A stretch of DNA of 64,000 bases from Protula sp. h YS-2021 (GCA_949752745.1 OX457031.1:47759257-47823256), one strand, 5' to 3'. Positions 34,741-47,343 are shown, counted from the stretch's first letter. Notes: generated from the letters alone by a model not told the origin. Program-made: numbers and translations.

Positions 34741-36446
34741 TCACCAGCGGTGTGCCCCCCGTTGATGGCTGCTGCTGTAGGTCCTGTAACGTGGCGTGAC
34801 CTGCGTGTACCGCTCGTGTAGCGCGCGATTCTGGAGGTCCTGGATGTGCTGGCCATTGAACTCTGCCAGTAGGTCATCTAGGAACAGTTGTGCTTGCCCC
34901 ACGTATTCTGCGTGCCGCAACTGGAATAGCTTGTCCTGCGGGAGTTTACACCGTTGGAGCACATTGTCCCCGCGTAGCTGAATGCTGGATGACAGCAGTG
35001 CTATGTGCAACTGAATAAGATCTTTTGTCCCGCGCACAAGACACCCAATGAGCTTGGGCACTATGGATGCATCGGACTCCAGAGATCCACCCACAAAGAT
35101 CTGATTTACGTACTCAATAAATGAGAGTACCCGCAGCCCTATTCTCGCGATGCCCTCAATGTAGCTGAGATCCCTGTTTTTTATCGTCACCTTGTCGTCG
35201 GGGCGGACCGCAGGTAGCCAGGATGGGGCGTGCTTAGGATACGTGAGTGGCTCGAAATTGACTGCGTTGTCCGATGGTCTGTAGGCGGTTGGCGCAACGC
35301 GCATTTTGGACGAGGTGTGAATTTTGCCGAGGTCCAGAACCTTCCCAAAATTCGAGTTCTTTGCCTGAAACTCCTTTTTTGCCTCCTTCAACTTGATGGC
35401 AACCAAAATACCCGCTGCTGTATCGAGTGCCATAAATTCTGGGCCCTGCTCCAGCGACCACTCAGAGGCCAATCTGAAACTGAAGTGCGTCTCCTTTGTG
35501 GGTTTGCCTACTTGAGCATTTGAGAATCTCTGGCTTACTTCTACGAAGTCGCGAAATTGGATATCCAGAGGGTCGACCGTTGTGGCTGAGCCTGCTTCCT
35601 CACTTCCCCTGCTTGGGGATCCTTCATCTGAGAGGCGCCTCCTTTTCCCTGCACGTTTCCGCGGTGATCTTAGCCAGTCGCCACATTCCGGGAAGGCGAG
35701 GCATGTAGGCCTCGCGCTGCTCTCGGTCGTGCCCTGTGTTCTGTTTCACTGTCGAAGAGCGTGGGCATGCGACGCCGGCTGCTCACCCGACTTCGTCTCC
35801 TTTCTTGGCAAGGCGGTGAGGAGCCTGAGGACTCGGAATCGTCAGAGGATGAGGAAGATATCAGGCGTCTGCGACTTATACCTCTAGCCTGCATGCCGCC
35901 GGGGGACGTTGATTCGCGCTTCGGACTTCTATGCCGCTCATCCTCCATCTGGGTCATGAGTGTGGCTAGAGGTGATGGCTCCCCTTTCGTGCTTGCCGGC
36001 TGGGGCGAAACGGCTCAAGAGGTAGCCCGCTGTGGTTCTGTTGTCTGTAGTGTAGGTGTGGATGTGAGCTCCCTCACCTGCTCCGGTCTTGTAATTGTCG
36101 CGCTCGTCTTCTAATTGTCGCGCTCGTGTGCCTGCAGCCCCACGAGTTGTTGTGAGATCACGGCTGCCTGCTGCTGGAGTGCGTTGCTGAGGATCTCTTC
36201 AAGGTTTATCTGTATTGGGAGAGCAAGCTTCTCTGCTGATGGCTGGTATCCCCCCATGCTGGGTGTGTCACCAGCGTTGGTGGTCGAGTGACTCCACGTG
36301 CCCGAGTCGTACGCCCTGTTGGCAGCCCTAACAATGGATTCCTCAAAACATTCCGTGGCCTTACTGTTAGTCGGTTGGGTTGAGGGAAGTGGTATTATAG
36401 TTGCCGCCTCTTGCTCTAGTTCTTGCAACGACACACGGACGCTCAT
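34741..36446 (-). pseudogene. DIRS gag-like ORF1, broken into three frames
   Basis: The product would package element RNA. Pieces in order are 36446-36111 (MSVRVSLQELEQEAAT, a Gln-rich possible coiled coil near its end), 35957-35670 (Ser/Arg-rich, SRRRLISSSSSDDSES) and 35472-34741 (243 residues, the conserved block with NFEPLTYPKHAPSWLPAV and SYIEGIARIGLRVLSF). The last piece is intact for over 700 bp. No zinc knuckle is seen. Assignment rests on its position before the polymerase remnant and on overall resemblance to DIRS ORF1 proteins. Confidence 0.6.
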
Positions 36447-36856
36447 TTCCGGTGTAGGGCTCCTCGAGTGTTTCTTTCTTTCCTCGACTTGTGCTTGCGG
36501 CGTCTCTTGGGTGACCTCTCAGTGCTCGAGTCCTGCCCTGACAACACCTTCCTGCCGGGATCTTTGCCTGAGGACTCATGAGTTGGACATTGTCCGCGAC
36601 CACAGTTCTTTTATTTGTCTATTATAGTTGGCGTCGACGCTGCCTGCTTAAGCTCCGCTACTCTTGGTCTGAGAGATGTTGACAGACTGCAGACGTTATC
36701 TCACCGTCACACTCTTGTTGCCCGTAGCGAGTAGCACAGTCCCCGCAGTAGTCGTGGGGATCGTCCTTAAGACGTGCCCACATCATGGCTTCTTTACCAT
36801 GGTTGTTCATGACTGCAAGCGAAATCAGGAAATTTATTTAATGGCAGCAGTTTTTT

Positions 36857-36929
36857 TGCCCCGAGTGAGGATCGAACTCACGATCTTGAGATTGTGAGGC
36901 TCACGTGATGCCTACTGAGCCATCGAGGC
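36857..36929 (-). tRNA. tRNA-Val(CAC)-like, possibly pseudogene
   Basis: The 73 bases on the minus strand fold with a seven-pair acceptor (GCCTCGA/TCGGGGC, discriminator A) and a perfect five-pair T-arm (GTGAG/CTCAC around TTCGATC). The anticodon loop is CTCACAA (U33, anticodon CAC, A37). Total length is canonical. The D-stem pairs poorly and one anticodon-stem pair is mismatched, so it may be a relic. The stretch ATCACGT..GCCTCACA matches animal tRNA-Val(CAC). No T-run of four or more directly follows its 3' end. Confidence 0.55.
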
Positions 36930-37858
36930 ACGTTTCTTTTTGCAATGCATATTATCCCTCTGGCCTGGAGCATCACACAGCAGTATGCGTTATGCAGCTC
37001 TCTGCAATTGCAGGCTTCAGTGTTATTTGACGCTGCTAATCCTGGTAGCTTGTGTGCTCCCACCGAGTAACTTGTTTGTAACTCGCGAGGAACTCGGAGT
37101 GCGGCACACTCTGCTGCGTTGTAACACAAAGCGCGGGAAAACTACCACTTGCGAAAATTTGGCTGAGACGTTTCGCACGCTGCCAAAAATTTCCTCATAG
37201 ATGGCCAGTAGCTTCCTACACTCATTTGACCAGGAGTTAGGAATGCAACGTTGTTAGCAGACCCACGGTGTCTGTCAACTTGCCGCACCGTAGGCGCCTT
37301 CCCGCCAAAATAATAAGCTGTTATTCCTCCGTGTTACGTGATCAAAACAAAAAGTTGTAGGTATCTAAAAGAACTATGGACAGCCCTTTACCATTGGTGA
37401 AGTTAAAGACCTGGCAAATGCCTTCATTCCCCGTAAAAGTGACAATTTTGATTTGCCCACGTGTTCAGGGCACCGCTACTCACAACCAAAAACGGCTAAA
37501 CCAGTCTAAAATAGCCAAAATTTGCCGTGAAGCGGTCCGAACTTCTCCGTAACGTAACAAGCCCAAGGTTCGACTGAAGATGTGCCTGAAAGCGGTTTGC
37601 TAGCGACACAAACAACTAAGCTACCCACCACAAAGTGTTGACACCGCAGTTGGCAAATCAAACTGTTGCTACGCCGCTCCCTCTAAATGTAATTCTCCCA
37701 AGCTTCACCCAATTGATCTTCAAGATATCAAGCAACTTTCTGCAATATTCATTCCTCCATCGGACCTTTGGAAAGGCCCTCAAAAAATCAAAGACTTAAC
37801 TGGTGCTACAAACTGTGTTTCTTCACAGGCGTAAGGATTAAAGTGAATATTGGATCCC
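36930..37858. other. No gene recognised
   Basis: Mixed composition and no recognised frame; a GC-richer stretch near 37050-37310 may belong to the 5' flank of the DIRS element. Confidence 0.4.
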
Positions 37859-38118
37859 AGTACGGGTAAACACGGGGTTACCCATGAAGTACTTGGAGCT
37901 AACCATAAAAGGTTTGTACTCCAGTAAAATTAATTTCAAATTTATTAGAAATTGCATTTCAACTGTGTTACGCTCAAAGAAAATATAGGATCATTCTTTT
38001 CAAAGCATCGGCTCGATCCAACGGCTGCAAGGCATTTGTATGAACAAAAACGTTCTTATGTTTAGCGGGACCTGATTTATCTTAATACTTGACCTGCATA
38101 CACTTAGTTGAGTTGCTT
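37859..38118 (-). repeat. Inverted copy of the 31.4-31.8 kb repeat
   Basis: Read on the minus strand it matches 31708-31830 followed by 31395-31560, including GTATGCAGG, CCCGCTAAACATAAGAACG and TTTCTTTGAGCGTAACACAG. The pair flanks the minus-strand DIRS element. Confidence 0.75.
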
Positions 38119-39453
38119 ACCATGAAACATAATTTAACTCAAGTTCAACGACTGTTCATTCTAGAGTTATTGTAAGATATTCTTTGATAAAATGTTTTCA
38201 ACTAGTAATTAATTTTTTATTGACCATAAATCATGTAAAGCAATTTGAGGAAAAAAAATTTCTGCACCAAATTATGGTATTGCGTGAGCACTTTTCTTGC
38301 TGTACGATTATCATTTTAAAACAAGTACAATATCAATGATTAAAATCGATTCTAAAACTTGAATGTTGTTAGCGTCTGCGTTCTAGATATTTGTACAGTT
38401 ATTTGTAATAGCTATAAATTTTTCAGCGCTGCTCCATTTTGGCTTGTACCGATTCTCTCTGTTCACCTCACCTTCTGCACTCGTTTCAAATTATCAACAT
38501 GACGTCAGAAATAAATCATTAATGATAAAGTGTCTGTCGTGCTGAGCAGTCGTGTGAGTGATAATAGAAGTGGCGCTGTTGCCAATGACAATTGAGAAAC
38601 GACTGCAGATTTTGTGTGGCACGCAAAAAAAGCGTGTTGTTGAAGGTACACTCCAAACGAGAGTGAGGCTTCGTGCGAGGTACGTCGATCGGGATTGGTC
38701 AATATCTGGGCAGGAATGGTACACCTTGTAGTGAGAAATATTGTTCTCTAGGTTAAGTGTTTCCTTGATCAATAATCGAAACCCATTAAAAATTGGAGAT
38801 ATGATATTCAGAGCATTTGCGAAGTAAAAGAAATCAAACAGGTCAGTGTTAACTGCGATGTGCGGGCAATGCACCGATGCACATTTCTGAACACAGAGAT
38901 GCATACTTAACGGTAAGTTGAAATCCGTAGTGTAAAAAGGGGACTTAACAGATACAAAATCAACACATTTACTTATCGCATGCCTCTGATTAAGCAGTAG
39001 TTGTCTAATCTAATACATCTAATAATTTCAATAAATATAAAAAAAAGACAGACCGAGGCCAAGATATTTTTCATGAGAACTAACGATACACTGCACCGTA
39101 AAACCTAGGCATGTCTTTAAACAAGTAACTAAAAATTCGTAAATATAATCAAATGTAAATAAAAGCATTTTATTGTGGCCTATGCAAGCCTTTTTAGAAA
39201 TGTAAATAACTCCACAGAATGAAACAGTAAAATAAGAAAGAAGATTAACATTTTAGTTTGTTGAAGCAGAAACTGTAGTAGATCTTTTCTCGAAAAATAA
39301 CCTTAATATTAAATTGTGAACTGAGATAATTACAAAATTATGTTAATATTCTGTGCAATTTTTTTCGTAAGATTGTTGCCTTCACCATCGCGATAAATGT
39401 CGAGCATAGTAACGCTATTTTCGCATGCCAACGAAAAACATACAGAACAGAAA
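38119..39453. other. No gene recognised
   Basis: AT-rich DNA; short minus-strand frames near 38494-38904 lack domains. Confidence 0.4.
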
Positions 39454-41114
39454 ATGTGCAGCTTGATTTTCTTTCATTCCTTGGTTTTATTTGTTTGCGC
39501 TGAAAGTGCACCAAAAAGAGGTATGTGATAAGTTCGTACATTTAAAAAATAAGCGCATATTTATTGCAATTTCTGTGAGAAAATTAATTACAGAGAATAT
39601 TGCTGTACGTAAAGCTCACTTATGACAGAATCTCATTCTGCTGGTACTTTCTTGAAATTAAGCTTATTAAGTAGTAGGACAACTTAAAGGGTTCTTTTGA
39701 TAGACTTAACTGTCTTGTGATTAAGGCAATAGACAAATGTCCTATCAAACTGCTACTAAACTTATCCCAGACAAAACCAACTTTAGACAAAATCTACATC
39801 AAATTGGTAATATGGTTGTTACTGTTACAACTTTACAGTTGTAAATTTTTAAAGTAATAACGGCTTAATTGTGTAATGTCAGATAAGCTTGATGGTTGTA
39901 GTGTGATATTTATTTAGTAGTTATTATATGTTGTTGCTGTGCATTGTTTGTTTCAGGACAGACAAAGCAAAATTTTAGTCTACCATTTTAATAATTAATA
40001 ATTTTCTGAAATAAGACAATTTAGAGTAAATAAAAATGTAGAACTAAGATAAAGCTTGAAAATATACGGAAATTGTTAATTTTTGGATTTCAATCTGTTT
40101 CAAATGGTAGCACTATGAGCGATAATATATTAATCATTTGTGGATTTTTATCTTCAGGGTTGTTACTGTCAGCAACATAACAAATATATCAAACGTACCA
40201 ATTTACAAGAATAATTGTCAATGGGCGTCTTAAACATGCTGTTACTTGTCTCACTTTATGTGTCTGTAACAATATACTCATGAAAGCATGCAAGGGTGGT
40301 TCAGTGTGGACGTCCTGGGGTAGCAAATGGCCCCGCACGTTAGGCTGGCAATTGGACGAATGCGAGAGTGGCTGTGTTAAAAGATGCCAATGCCCAGACG
40401 GTTATCTGGAACAGTACGACATTGACGACAAAGACTCCGAGGACATAGTAGCGTCAGCATCACAAAGCTATAGCAATGATATTTACATCTTACTAATGCT
40501 CAAATATAAGCATTCATTGCAGATAAAATACATTTCCTTTTAGTGCCGAGTTGTCAAATATACATGTAAGCATACTACGAAAACACACTGAAGTAATAAT
40601 GATGATACAGTGGTTATTAAAAGGTATTTAAGTATTGATATCCTCAATGTTCATGCATCGATCGCAAATTTATTTTTTCAGTATTTTAAAACTATTTGCT
40701 GTGATAATGTTTAGGGAACGGGTCGTATAATATGTCAGACGTTAGCTTGAGCAGGTTTTTGCAGTGCCTCTCACATTTCAATTATCTTGTGTTACTTAGC
40801 TAATAACTCTCGTTTCTCAAACTTACCAAATGATGTTAACCAGGAGAATACTTATTCATTAACATGAAACCTAATAAAAAATTCAAATGATATTAATCTT
40901 AAGCAGTTATCTCAAGTTCAGTACGAGATTATGATAACCTATGTGGTTTGTAGCTGTGTATTGCCGAAAGACTGCGACAAATGTCCCTACAATTACAAGA
41001 AGGCTGTATTTAGTTCCACGTCACAAAGGCACTGGGATCGTAAGGTAACTAGTTTATCTTGAAAGAGAGTCCGTTAACATCCTCTTCACTTTAGTTATAT
41101 TATCATATGATGTC

Positions 41115-41202
<88 letters not shown>

Positions 41203-41652
41203 GAGAGACATAGTATATCAAGCTGTATATTGTTATGTTGTTCTATAACAGCTGTTAGAGATGTCGGTTTGGCATAAAAATAAAAGGGAATTGATGCCAC
41301 GCAATAAATTTAAGTTGAATATAACATATAAAAAAGAAAAAAAGATCCATGTCTTAAACTAGCGGCAAAATTCCAGCAGATTAATACCTTCAAACTTAAG
41401 TCAACTGAACATTTTAAAAAATGTATCTTGAGTCCTCATACTCACGCTGTCATTTAACTCAGAACAAAGAAAGAACCTGATGGGATGATAGGTCATTTTT
41501 AACATATATGTTTATCAGAATAGCATAAATAGTTGTTCTGTCAAAGTAAGTTAAATTAATGTCTCATGTTTGTTCCCAGAAAACAGCATGAAACAGAATG
41601 TGTTTGTTGTCAAGAGCAGAATCTCCCAACGCATTTATTCATGAATGAGTGA
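39454..41652 (+). CDS. Candidate multi-exon cysteine-rich secreted protein
   Basis: Exon 1 (39454-39520) encodes a textbook signal peptide, MCSLIFFHSLVLFVCAESAP, and ends in a strong donor (GAG|GTATGTG) after one base of a codon. An acceptor at 40286 (GAAAG|CATG) resumes in the matching phase and reads CKGGSVWTSWGSKW, then DECESGCVKRCQCPDGYLEQ. A third exon, starting at 40954 or 40922 and ending at 41039 or 41044, reads CVLPKDCDKCPYNYKKAVF. A terminal exon from 41580 (TTCCCAG|A) could read ECVCCQEQ with a stop at 41650-41652, but this phase does not match the simplest exon 3 donors. The exon 2 donor is also unresolved. I do not recognise the family; small cysteine-rich secreted proteins are common in invertebrates. 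Confidence 0.4.
41117..41208. repeat. (GA)n microsatellite
   Basis: About 90 bp of GA with one G insertion near 41190; it lies inside an intron of the candidate gene above. Confidence 0.95.
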
Positions 41653-41659
41653 ACAAATT

Positions 41660-42700
41660 TACATTTTATCAAACCACAAAATAGGAACTAAATAATAATC
41701 ACTCAGTCTCAATTTGTATATTTGCCATTTCAGGCTGTAACATTACATGCAAATATGTAAAGATTTACCTCTTAAAGGATAATGTACCAATTTATGAATT
41801 AAGAAAACAACCGTGTATATTTACCAAATATCATGGATAACAATTGAGATGGAAGACTGGGAAATTGTTGAAATGTAGGTAAAGCACGGTTGGTCAGTTG
41901 AAAGCAAATGCTTAATGAACGAGGACAAAATTGAAACAAACTGCATGTTTAGAATACAAACATCTCGATGACGAAAGAGCTTATGGCCTTTGTGAAACCT
42001 CACTGTCCTGTTAAGCTTACGGCGTTATGAATACAACAGCTTGGTCAGTGCTGACACTGTCACTTAACATACCATCACGTCATCAGGCTCGATTAATCTC
42101 GAAAGGAAAAAACAGCTTGGCTTTGATTTGGAGCTGGACTTTTTTATTTTAAAGACAGCAAAAGTAACAATGTTGATAAAAAGGGGATAGCAGTTAACTC
42201 ATTTGATTAGAGGGTTGATCCGGTAATGTCTGGTTCAGTCTAGCTCTGGGTGGCAAGAAGAGGATTGAGACTTTACAGTTATGATGAGATTTGTGAAGGG
42301 TAATAAAAATAGTAATCAAAATCGACCCCATACTCAACCTTGGTGTAACCAATGCCTTTTCCGAGCACCCTATTATTTTATAGATTGTAGCGCAGTGTAG
42401 TTATGACAATTTATTCATTGCTATGATAATGATCTATTACATGTATGTTACTTTTTAACTAGTTGGATGGCAAATAGAGCTGCTTACAACTTTCTATAAG
42501 CTTACAGTGGCAGCTAAGAAAACTTAGAATCTAAGAAGGCTTAGATTAACAAGGTGGAGATCTTTTTTCTTGAGTGACAAATTACGCAAGATGCTAGCAT
42601 GAGTAATTTAAAAAATTATGAAACAAATTTTCTAGTGCTATAAAATTGTCTGATAAAAGTACCTTGTTTACAAATAGTAAATAGAATTTACGTGCCTAGT
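41660..42700. other. No gene recognised
   Basis: AT-rich DNA between the cysteine-rich candidate and the LINE; it may include the 3' region of either. Confidence 0.4.
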
Positions 42701-42788
42701 TCTAAAAGATATTCAAAGACACGATACAAGTATATAAAAATAACTGATCACATAGTAAAATAGCTGAAAGACACTGACTATGTTGTTA

Positions 42789-43985
42789 TCACAGATAGGT
42801 AATACTGAATAAAAAAGTTTTTAGTTTCTTTTTAAAAGACAGGTAGTTCGTTTCTAAACGTAGGGAAGTTGGTAGGTTGTTCCACAGTCGCGGTGCCGAA
42901 ACAGAGAAGGCCCTATCACCATAGGTTTTTGCCCGGGATTTTGGCACATTTAACAGATTCTTATGTATTGAACGCAGAGAGCTAGAAGGTTGGTAAGGTG
43001 AGAGTAGTTCACATAGATATTCTGGAGCTGTGCCCTGGATAACCCGAAATGTCAATAGTAGAATTTTAAACTCAGTTCTGCGATCAACTGGTAACCAATG
43101 TAGCGATTTTAAAATGGGGGCAATATGGTCATATTTTCTGTTGCACGTCACTAAGCGAGCGGCAATATTTTGTATCCGTTGTAGCTGACTGATGTGGCAT
43201 TTAGGAAGACCATGTAGTATTGCATTGCCGTAGTCCAACCTAGAGGATATCAGTGCATGTACTAGCTTTTCACAGGAGTCCTGTGAGATGTATGGCCGTA
43301 TGGAGCGAATGTTTCTGAGATGATATAGGCACGTCTTACAGCGCTGCGATATTTCCTTTTCTAGCGTTAAATGTGAATCAAACATTATTCCAATGTTTTT
43401 TGCACTATCTGTTGGGCTAATATGGGTTTCACCAATCACAATGCTATCCAAACTAAAACTAGTAACGTGTGATGATGGAGTTATAACAAGCACTTCGGTT
43501 TTCGAGTCATTTAACTTTAATTTGTTGACTGACATCCAAAGTCTTATTTCTTCGATGTATGCTTCCAGCTTCTTCACTGAATAATTGAAATCAGTACGAT
43601 CATTTAGTCGAAATTGTACATAATTTTGAGTGTCATCCGCATAAATATGAAAGTTAACTGCATGGCGTCGTGTGAGATCTGCCACTGGCAAGGTGTAAAT
43701 TTTGTAATCCTCGGGACCCATTACGGAACCTTGGGGCGCACCGAAAGAAAGACAGATCTGATCGGATAGTGTGCCATCTATAATAACCGCGTGCGACCTT
43801 CCAGTGTGATATTCGGAGAACCATTTAAGAGCGGTGTCTTCGATACCCAGACGCTCATGAAGCCTTTGCATCAGGACTGCATGATCAATTGTATCAAATG
43901 CCGCGCTCAGGTCCAACATATCTAAAACAACGCCACGCTTATCGTCATTTTTCGTGTAATTGGTTTTGTGACATGTGTGTATCCA
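42789..43985 (-). pseudogene. LINE reverse transcriptase, catalytic and thumb part
   Basis: An intact 376-residue frame starts MLDLSAAFDTIDHAVL (motif A, first catalytic Asp), then FGAPQGSVMGP, then HIYADDTQNYVQF (YADD, catalytic pair), a thumb with LDYGNAILHGLP and LHWLPVDRRTEFKILLL, and the usual carboxyl end. Upstream another deletion removes the block between QNQLHEK and the motif A segment. Confidence 0.8.
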
Positions 43986-43990
43986 AACGT

Positions 43991-44695
43991 TTAATCACTG
44001 CTTTTTCTATCATTTTCTATTTTGAGTTCTTCCGGATTGAGAGTTGCTTTCTCAATAAGCGGTTTGACCAGTGCTTGTTTTAATGTAGCTGGAAAATGTC
44101 CATCCTTCAGTGATAAGTTCACGATAACAGTTATAGTGGGTAGCAGGTGAGGTAAGCACCGTTTCAGAAGACTAGTTGGTATGGGGTCCAGAGTACAGGT
44201 AGCATTACTTGTCTTGGCGATAATTTTTAAAATTTCATCTTTGGTGTAGGTCGTGAGAGACGGTAGTTTCGTATCACAAGCTGGTTCTGAATTATGAATA
44301 TATGCGCTACAATTTTCGTCCAGTTTTTCTCGAAGTTTTGTGATCTTATCCGAAAAGAAGTTGTTAAACCTCTCTGCCAAATCTTCTTTAGATAAATGTT
44401 CGGGTAGAACGGTTTTCTTTTTGCTTTTCGGTAACTCGTTTAGTACGTTAAAAAGCTTTTTTTGGGTCAAATCCGCAATCATTGATTTGTTGCGAATAGT
44501 AAGATTGTTTTCCTCCTGAATAGTGTTTACAAATTTAAGTCTAGCTTGCCGATAACGACTGACATTTTCTGGAGTTCTGAATTTTCGCATGATCCTTTCC
44601 GCTTTTCTTTTTTCTCTCTTGGCTGTGACAATATCCTTCGAAAACCAGGGAACTTTAGGTCGAATGGTAATTACTGATGTTTTTTTCTGGTTCAT
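43991..44695 (-). pseudogene. LINE linker and start of reverse transcriptase
   Basis: A 234-residue frame reads VPWFSKDIVTAKREKRKAER and KKLFNVLNELPKSKK, then the first polymerase blocks DPIPTSLLKRCLPHLLPTIT and FPATLKQALVKPL. After LKI the normally following block is missing and the frame shifts into MIEKAVIKRL, evidence of a small deletion near 44015-44035. Confidence 0.75.
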
Positions 44696-44850
44696 GTTTA
44701 TCCAAAATATTACACAGAGAGGAATTGTATCTTTCTAAAAGGGTGGTCGCTGTGTCGCCAGGTCGTGACAAAATATTTGCATTTTCGACACCATGGCAAA
44801 ATAAGTCAATATCAATCGCTTTAATTTTTCTGTATGTAACACGTTTTTGT

Positions 44851-45565
44851 TCAAGTTTGGATTTTTTTTATTCTAAAACATCCGTGTACGGCATGGTGGT
44901 CCGAGATGAGATCACTGATAGCACACGCTGAAAGCAGTTCGCCATCGGCTCTAGTAATAATATAGTCCAGGATGTGACCTTTTATATGTGTCGCATAGGG
45001 AACATGTTGCTTAAGATTCATCGATAATAGCAGGGAAGAAAATTCTTTGTTTTCAGGGTGGCTTGACACGTCCCAGTGAATATTAAAGTCACCAAGAATA
45101 CATATTTTTCCTGGAGTTAAAACAATATTTTCTAAAAAGTCCGCAAACTCGGTATGAAAATCTTTGAATTTCAGCCTGTTGGCGACTGAGGGAGGAAGTC
45201 GATAGATTGTATGAAAAGTAATCTTTTCTCCCCGAATTACTGACTGAGTGGCGATAAATTCAAAAGATGAATAAGTTTTGAAGGCGGCTGTAATATCCGT
45301 TGTTTTAATGGATTTTTGCGTGATAACTGCTACACCTTCACCGCGCTGACCATTCTGCCTTGGTTTTTGATAGTATGAATAACCATTGGGAGTTGCAGAT
45401 CTTAGAGAGAGATCGTCAGACAGATCTTTTGGCATCCATGTTTCGGTTAAAAAGCATAGTGATAACGAGTTTTTGCAGATATGCTTCAACAGAATATCTG
45501 ATTTGTTGCTCAAGGATTGGCAGTTTTGGCAGTTTATAAGACCGATTGAAAAGCATTACAAGTCA
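44851..45565 (-). pseudogene. LINE endonuclease domain
   Basis: It would nick target DNA to prime reverse transcription. The frame is open upstream of the first Met at 45513, and IGLINCQNCQSLSNKSDILL continues the domain. Catalytic-box motifs are LTETW, ILGDFNIHWD and LISDHHAVH. It ends in a stop at 44851 after an A-run where the frame slips; the linker continues in another frame to about 44690. Confidence 0.75.
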
Positions 45566-45590
45566 AAGACAAATGCGTAAAGCCTTAAAT

Positions 45591-45799
45591 TAGTAAAATT
45601 AAAAGCAAAAGTAAAAGTAAACATTAAATAATAAGTTAGTTATATGCGGCCTATAATTTTTGTTTGATAATGATATTTAAGAAAAACTCCCCTTGCTTCT
45701 GCATAATCCATATTACATTCTTTCTAAAAAAGTACAAAAATTTCCACTCTAACAGGCTTCATAAAAATATTCAGTATATAAAATACAACATTAAGCGTC
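45591..45799. other. Flank of LINE, no gene
   Basis: AT-rich; may be the 5' end of the LINE. Confidence 0.3.
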
Positions 45800-46050
45800 A
45801 CCTGATAACGTTTCACTAAGCTTTCTAGCACTATGAGCAGCCATCAGCTAATGTTTCACAGAGGTTTGTCACCCTATGTGCCACCAGATTGCGTTCCACA
45901 AAGCTTTCTAACATTATGAGCCACCGGATGACATTTCACAAAGCTTTCTAACATTATGAGCCACCGGATGACATTTCACAAAACTTTCTCATACTATGAG
46001 TCTCACACTGATGTTTCATAAAGTTTTCTCATACTATGAGTCATCGGATG
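45800..46050 (+). repeat. ~47-bp tandem repeat, about five to six units
   Basis: The unit reads TGAGCCACCGGATGACATTT then CACAAAGCTTTCTAACATTA. The two middle units (about 45905-46000) are nearly identical; outer units are diverged. Confidence 0.8.
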
Positions 46051-47343
46051 ACTAAAAATATGCTAGTCAACTATATGTTATTCGAATAATGAACTTGACA
46101 TATGCAAATGTTATTTTAAATCATAAAGAATGTTCACTTTTGGAGGAAAGTGGTATTTTATAGGATATTTGCTATTGAATTTATGAGTGTCTCACACAAC
46201 AAAATAATTGGCATACTTATGGTATATAACGTATGGCTTTAAAATTATATTGAATTGATAAGTAGAGTAAATGAAAAATCTTTTCACTCTTGTCTGATCG
46301 CTATGTGTAAGCAAATATCGAATCTAAATTAAACTGCTGCGTCGGATGTCAAACCATTTAAAATCTTCCCATTTTCCACGCTCGGTGTAATTTTTTTATT
46401 AATGAGTATCTCGACAGTATTCTTACTTGTTTTAAATGACGCTTTTAATATTTTTAGCGAAGTGATCTACATTTGTAGCATCACGCTTCGAATGTAGAAT
46501 TAAGGTCTCCTCGGCAGATCCTCCAGAAAGTGAACTGTCATCGTTTAACACGAGGCTAACGCTGGTAAATGCTACCAACAATTGTGCCATTTAAAAAAGG
46601 ACTTTACTACCGAGAAAGTCAATTAATCAAACTTCTATCAAATTTTTGAAATTTACTTCTAAATCTGCCTTTTAATTTTCCATGATCTATGCAAGTTCAT
46701 GTTTAAAACACGTGTATCTTTGGAGAATATATGAAATGGCCACACAACATTATAATTAGATCCTGCGTTGGTGTCTAAGATCTCTCATATTGTTTTTGTA
46801 GAACATTTACTTCTGCATGTCAGGCAATGGGTGCATAGACTTTGGAAAACCTCAAAATTACCAGCTAAAACTTGTAGAGAACGTCCTATGCAGCTCTCTA
46901 TATTTTTTGGTGTGCCGACTGATTTGTCTTCCAAATGTTTCTATTTGTTTGATTAGTTCTCGAGTGGGATGGCGCAATTTAAATCTAATAGGTTGCTTGT
47001 TTGAATTTTGACACGTAGTAATCAACTCCGGTTCGGTCACATCGTGACGTCATACGCGTAGATTATTATGTGCCCAAGAAAACTCAAAATCGTAGATATT
47101 TTGAAATAAAAATAAATCAGAGCTGGATTTAGTAAATAAATATTTAAAATATTTAAAATAATATCGTAAATAAATACGATCGAGTTTTCCCCTTACTCCA
47201 AATGGCTTCTTGAACATAAAAATAATGTCTGAAATACATGGGACAATCATTATTTCCGTGTTTATGCAACAGGTATGTACACATCAAACTCAACCACATA
47301 TGAAGAGAAAAAAATCACCAATCCAAGATGTGAATAACATGGT
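46051..47343. other. No gene recognised
   Basis: AT-rich; short frames at 46768-47040 on both strands lack domains. It lies 3' of the amidohydrolase-like gene. Confidence 0.4.

Larger units (their letters stand above)
32655..36660 (-). mobile_element. DIRS-type retrotransposon lacking reverse transcriptase
   Basis: On the minus strand, gag (36446 down to 34741), a tiny reverse-transcriptase start, RNase H, and a tyrosine recombinase (33745 to ~32655) follow in order. The family matches the plus-strand copy at 1-3600: the recombinase carboxyl ends share PFVAA, and the block before the polymerase is the same. Related repeats lie inverted on both sides (31384-31830 and 37859-38118); whether these are its terminal repeats is unclear. 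The outer boundaries given are those of coding homology only. Confidence 0.75.
42789..45590 (-). mobile_element. CR1/L2-like non-LTR retrotransposon, 3' coding part
   Basis: An apurinic-type endonuclease followed by a reverse transcriptase, both on the minus strand, is the layout of CR1/L2/Jockey-group LINEs. The carboxyl end (APRLWNNLPTSLRLE) is typical of the CR1/L2 group. Frameshifts and two in-frame deletions in the polymerase show that it is dead. No ORF1 was found upstream and the 3' tail repeat was not identified. Confidence 0.8.

Noticed and set aside
35230..36627. Several plus-strand frames of 70-117 residues
   Set aside because: Shadows of the minus-strand DIRS gag.
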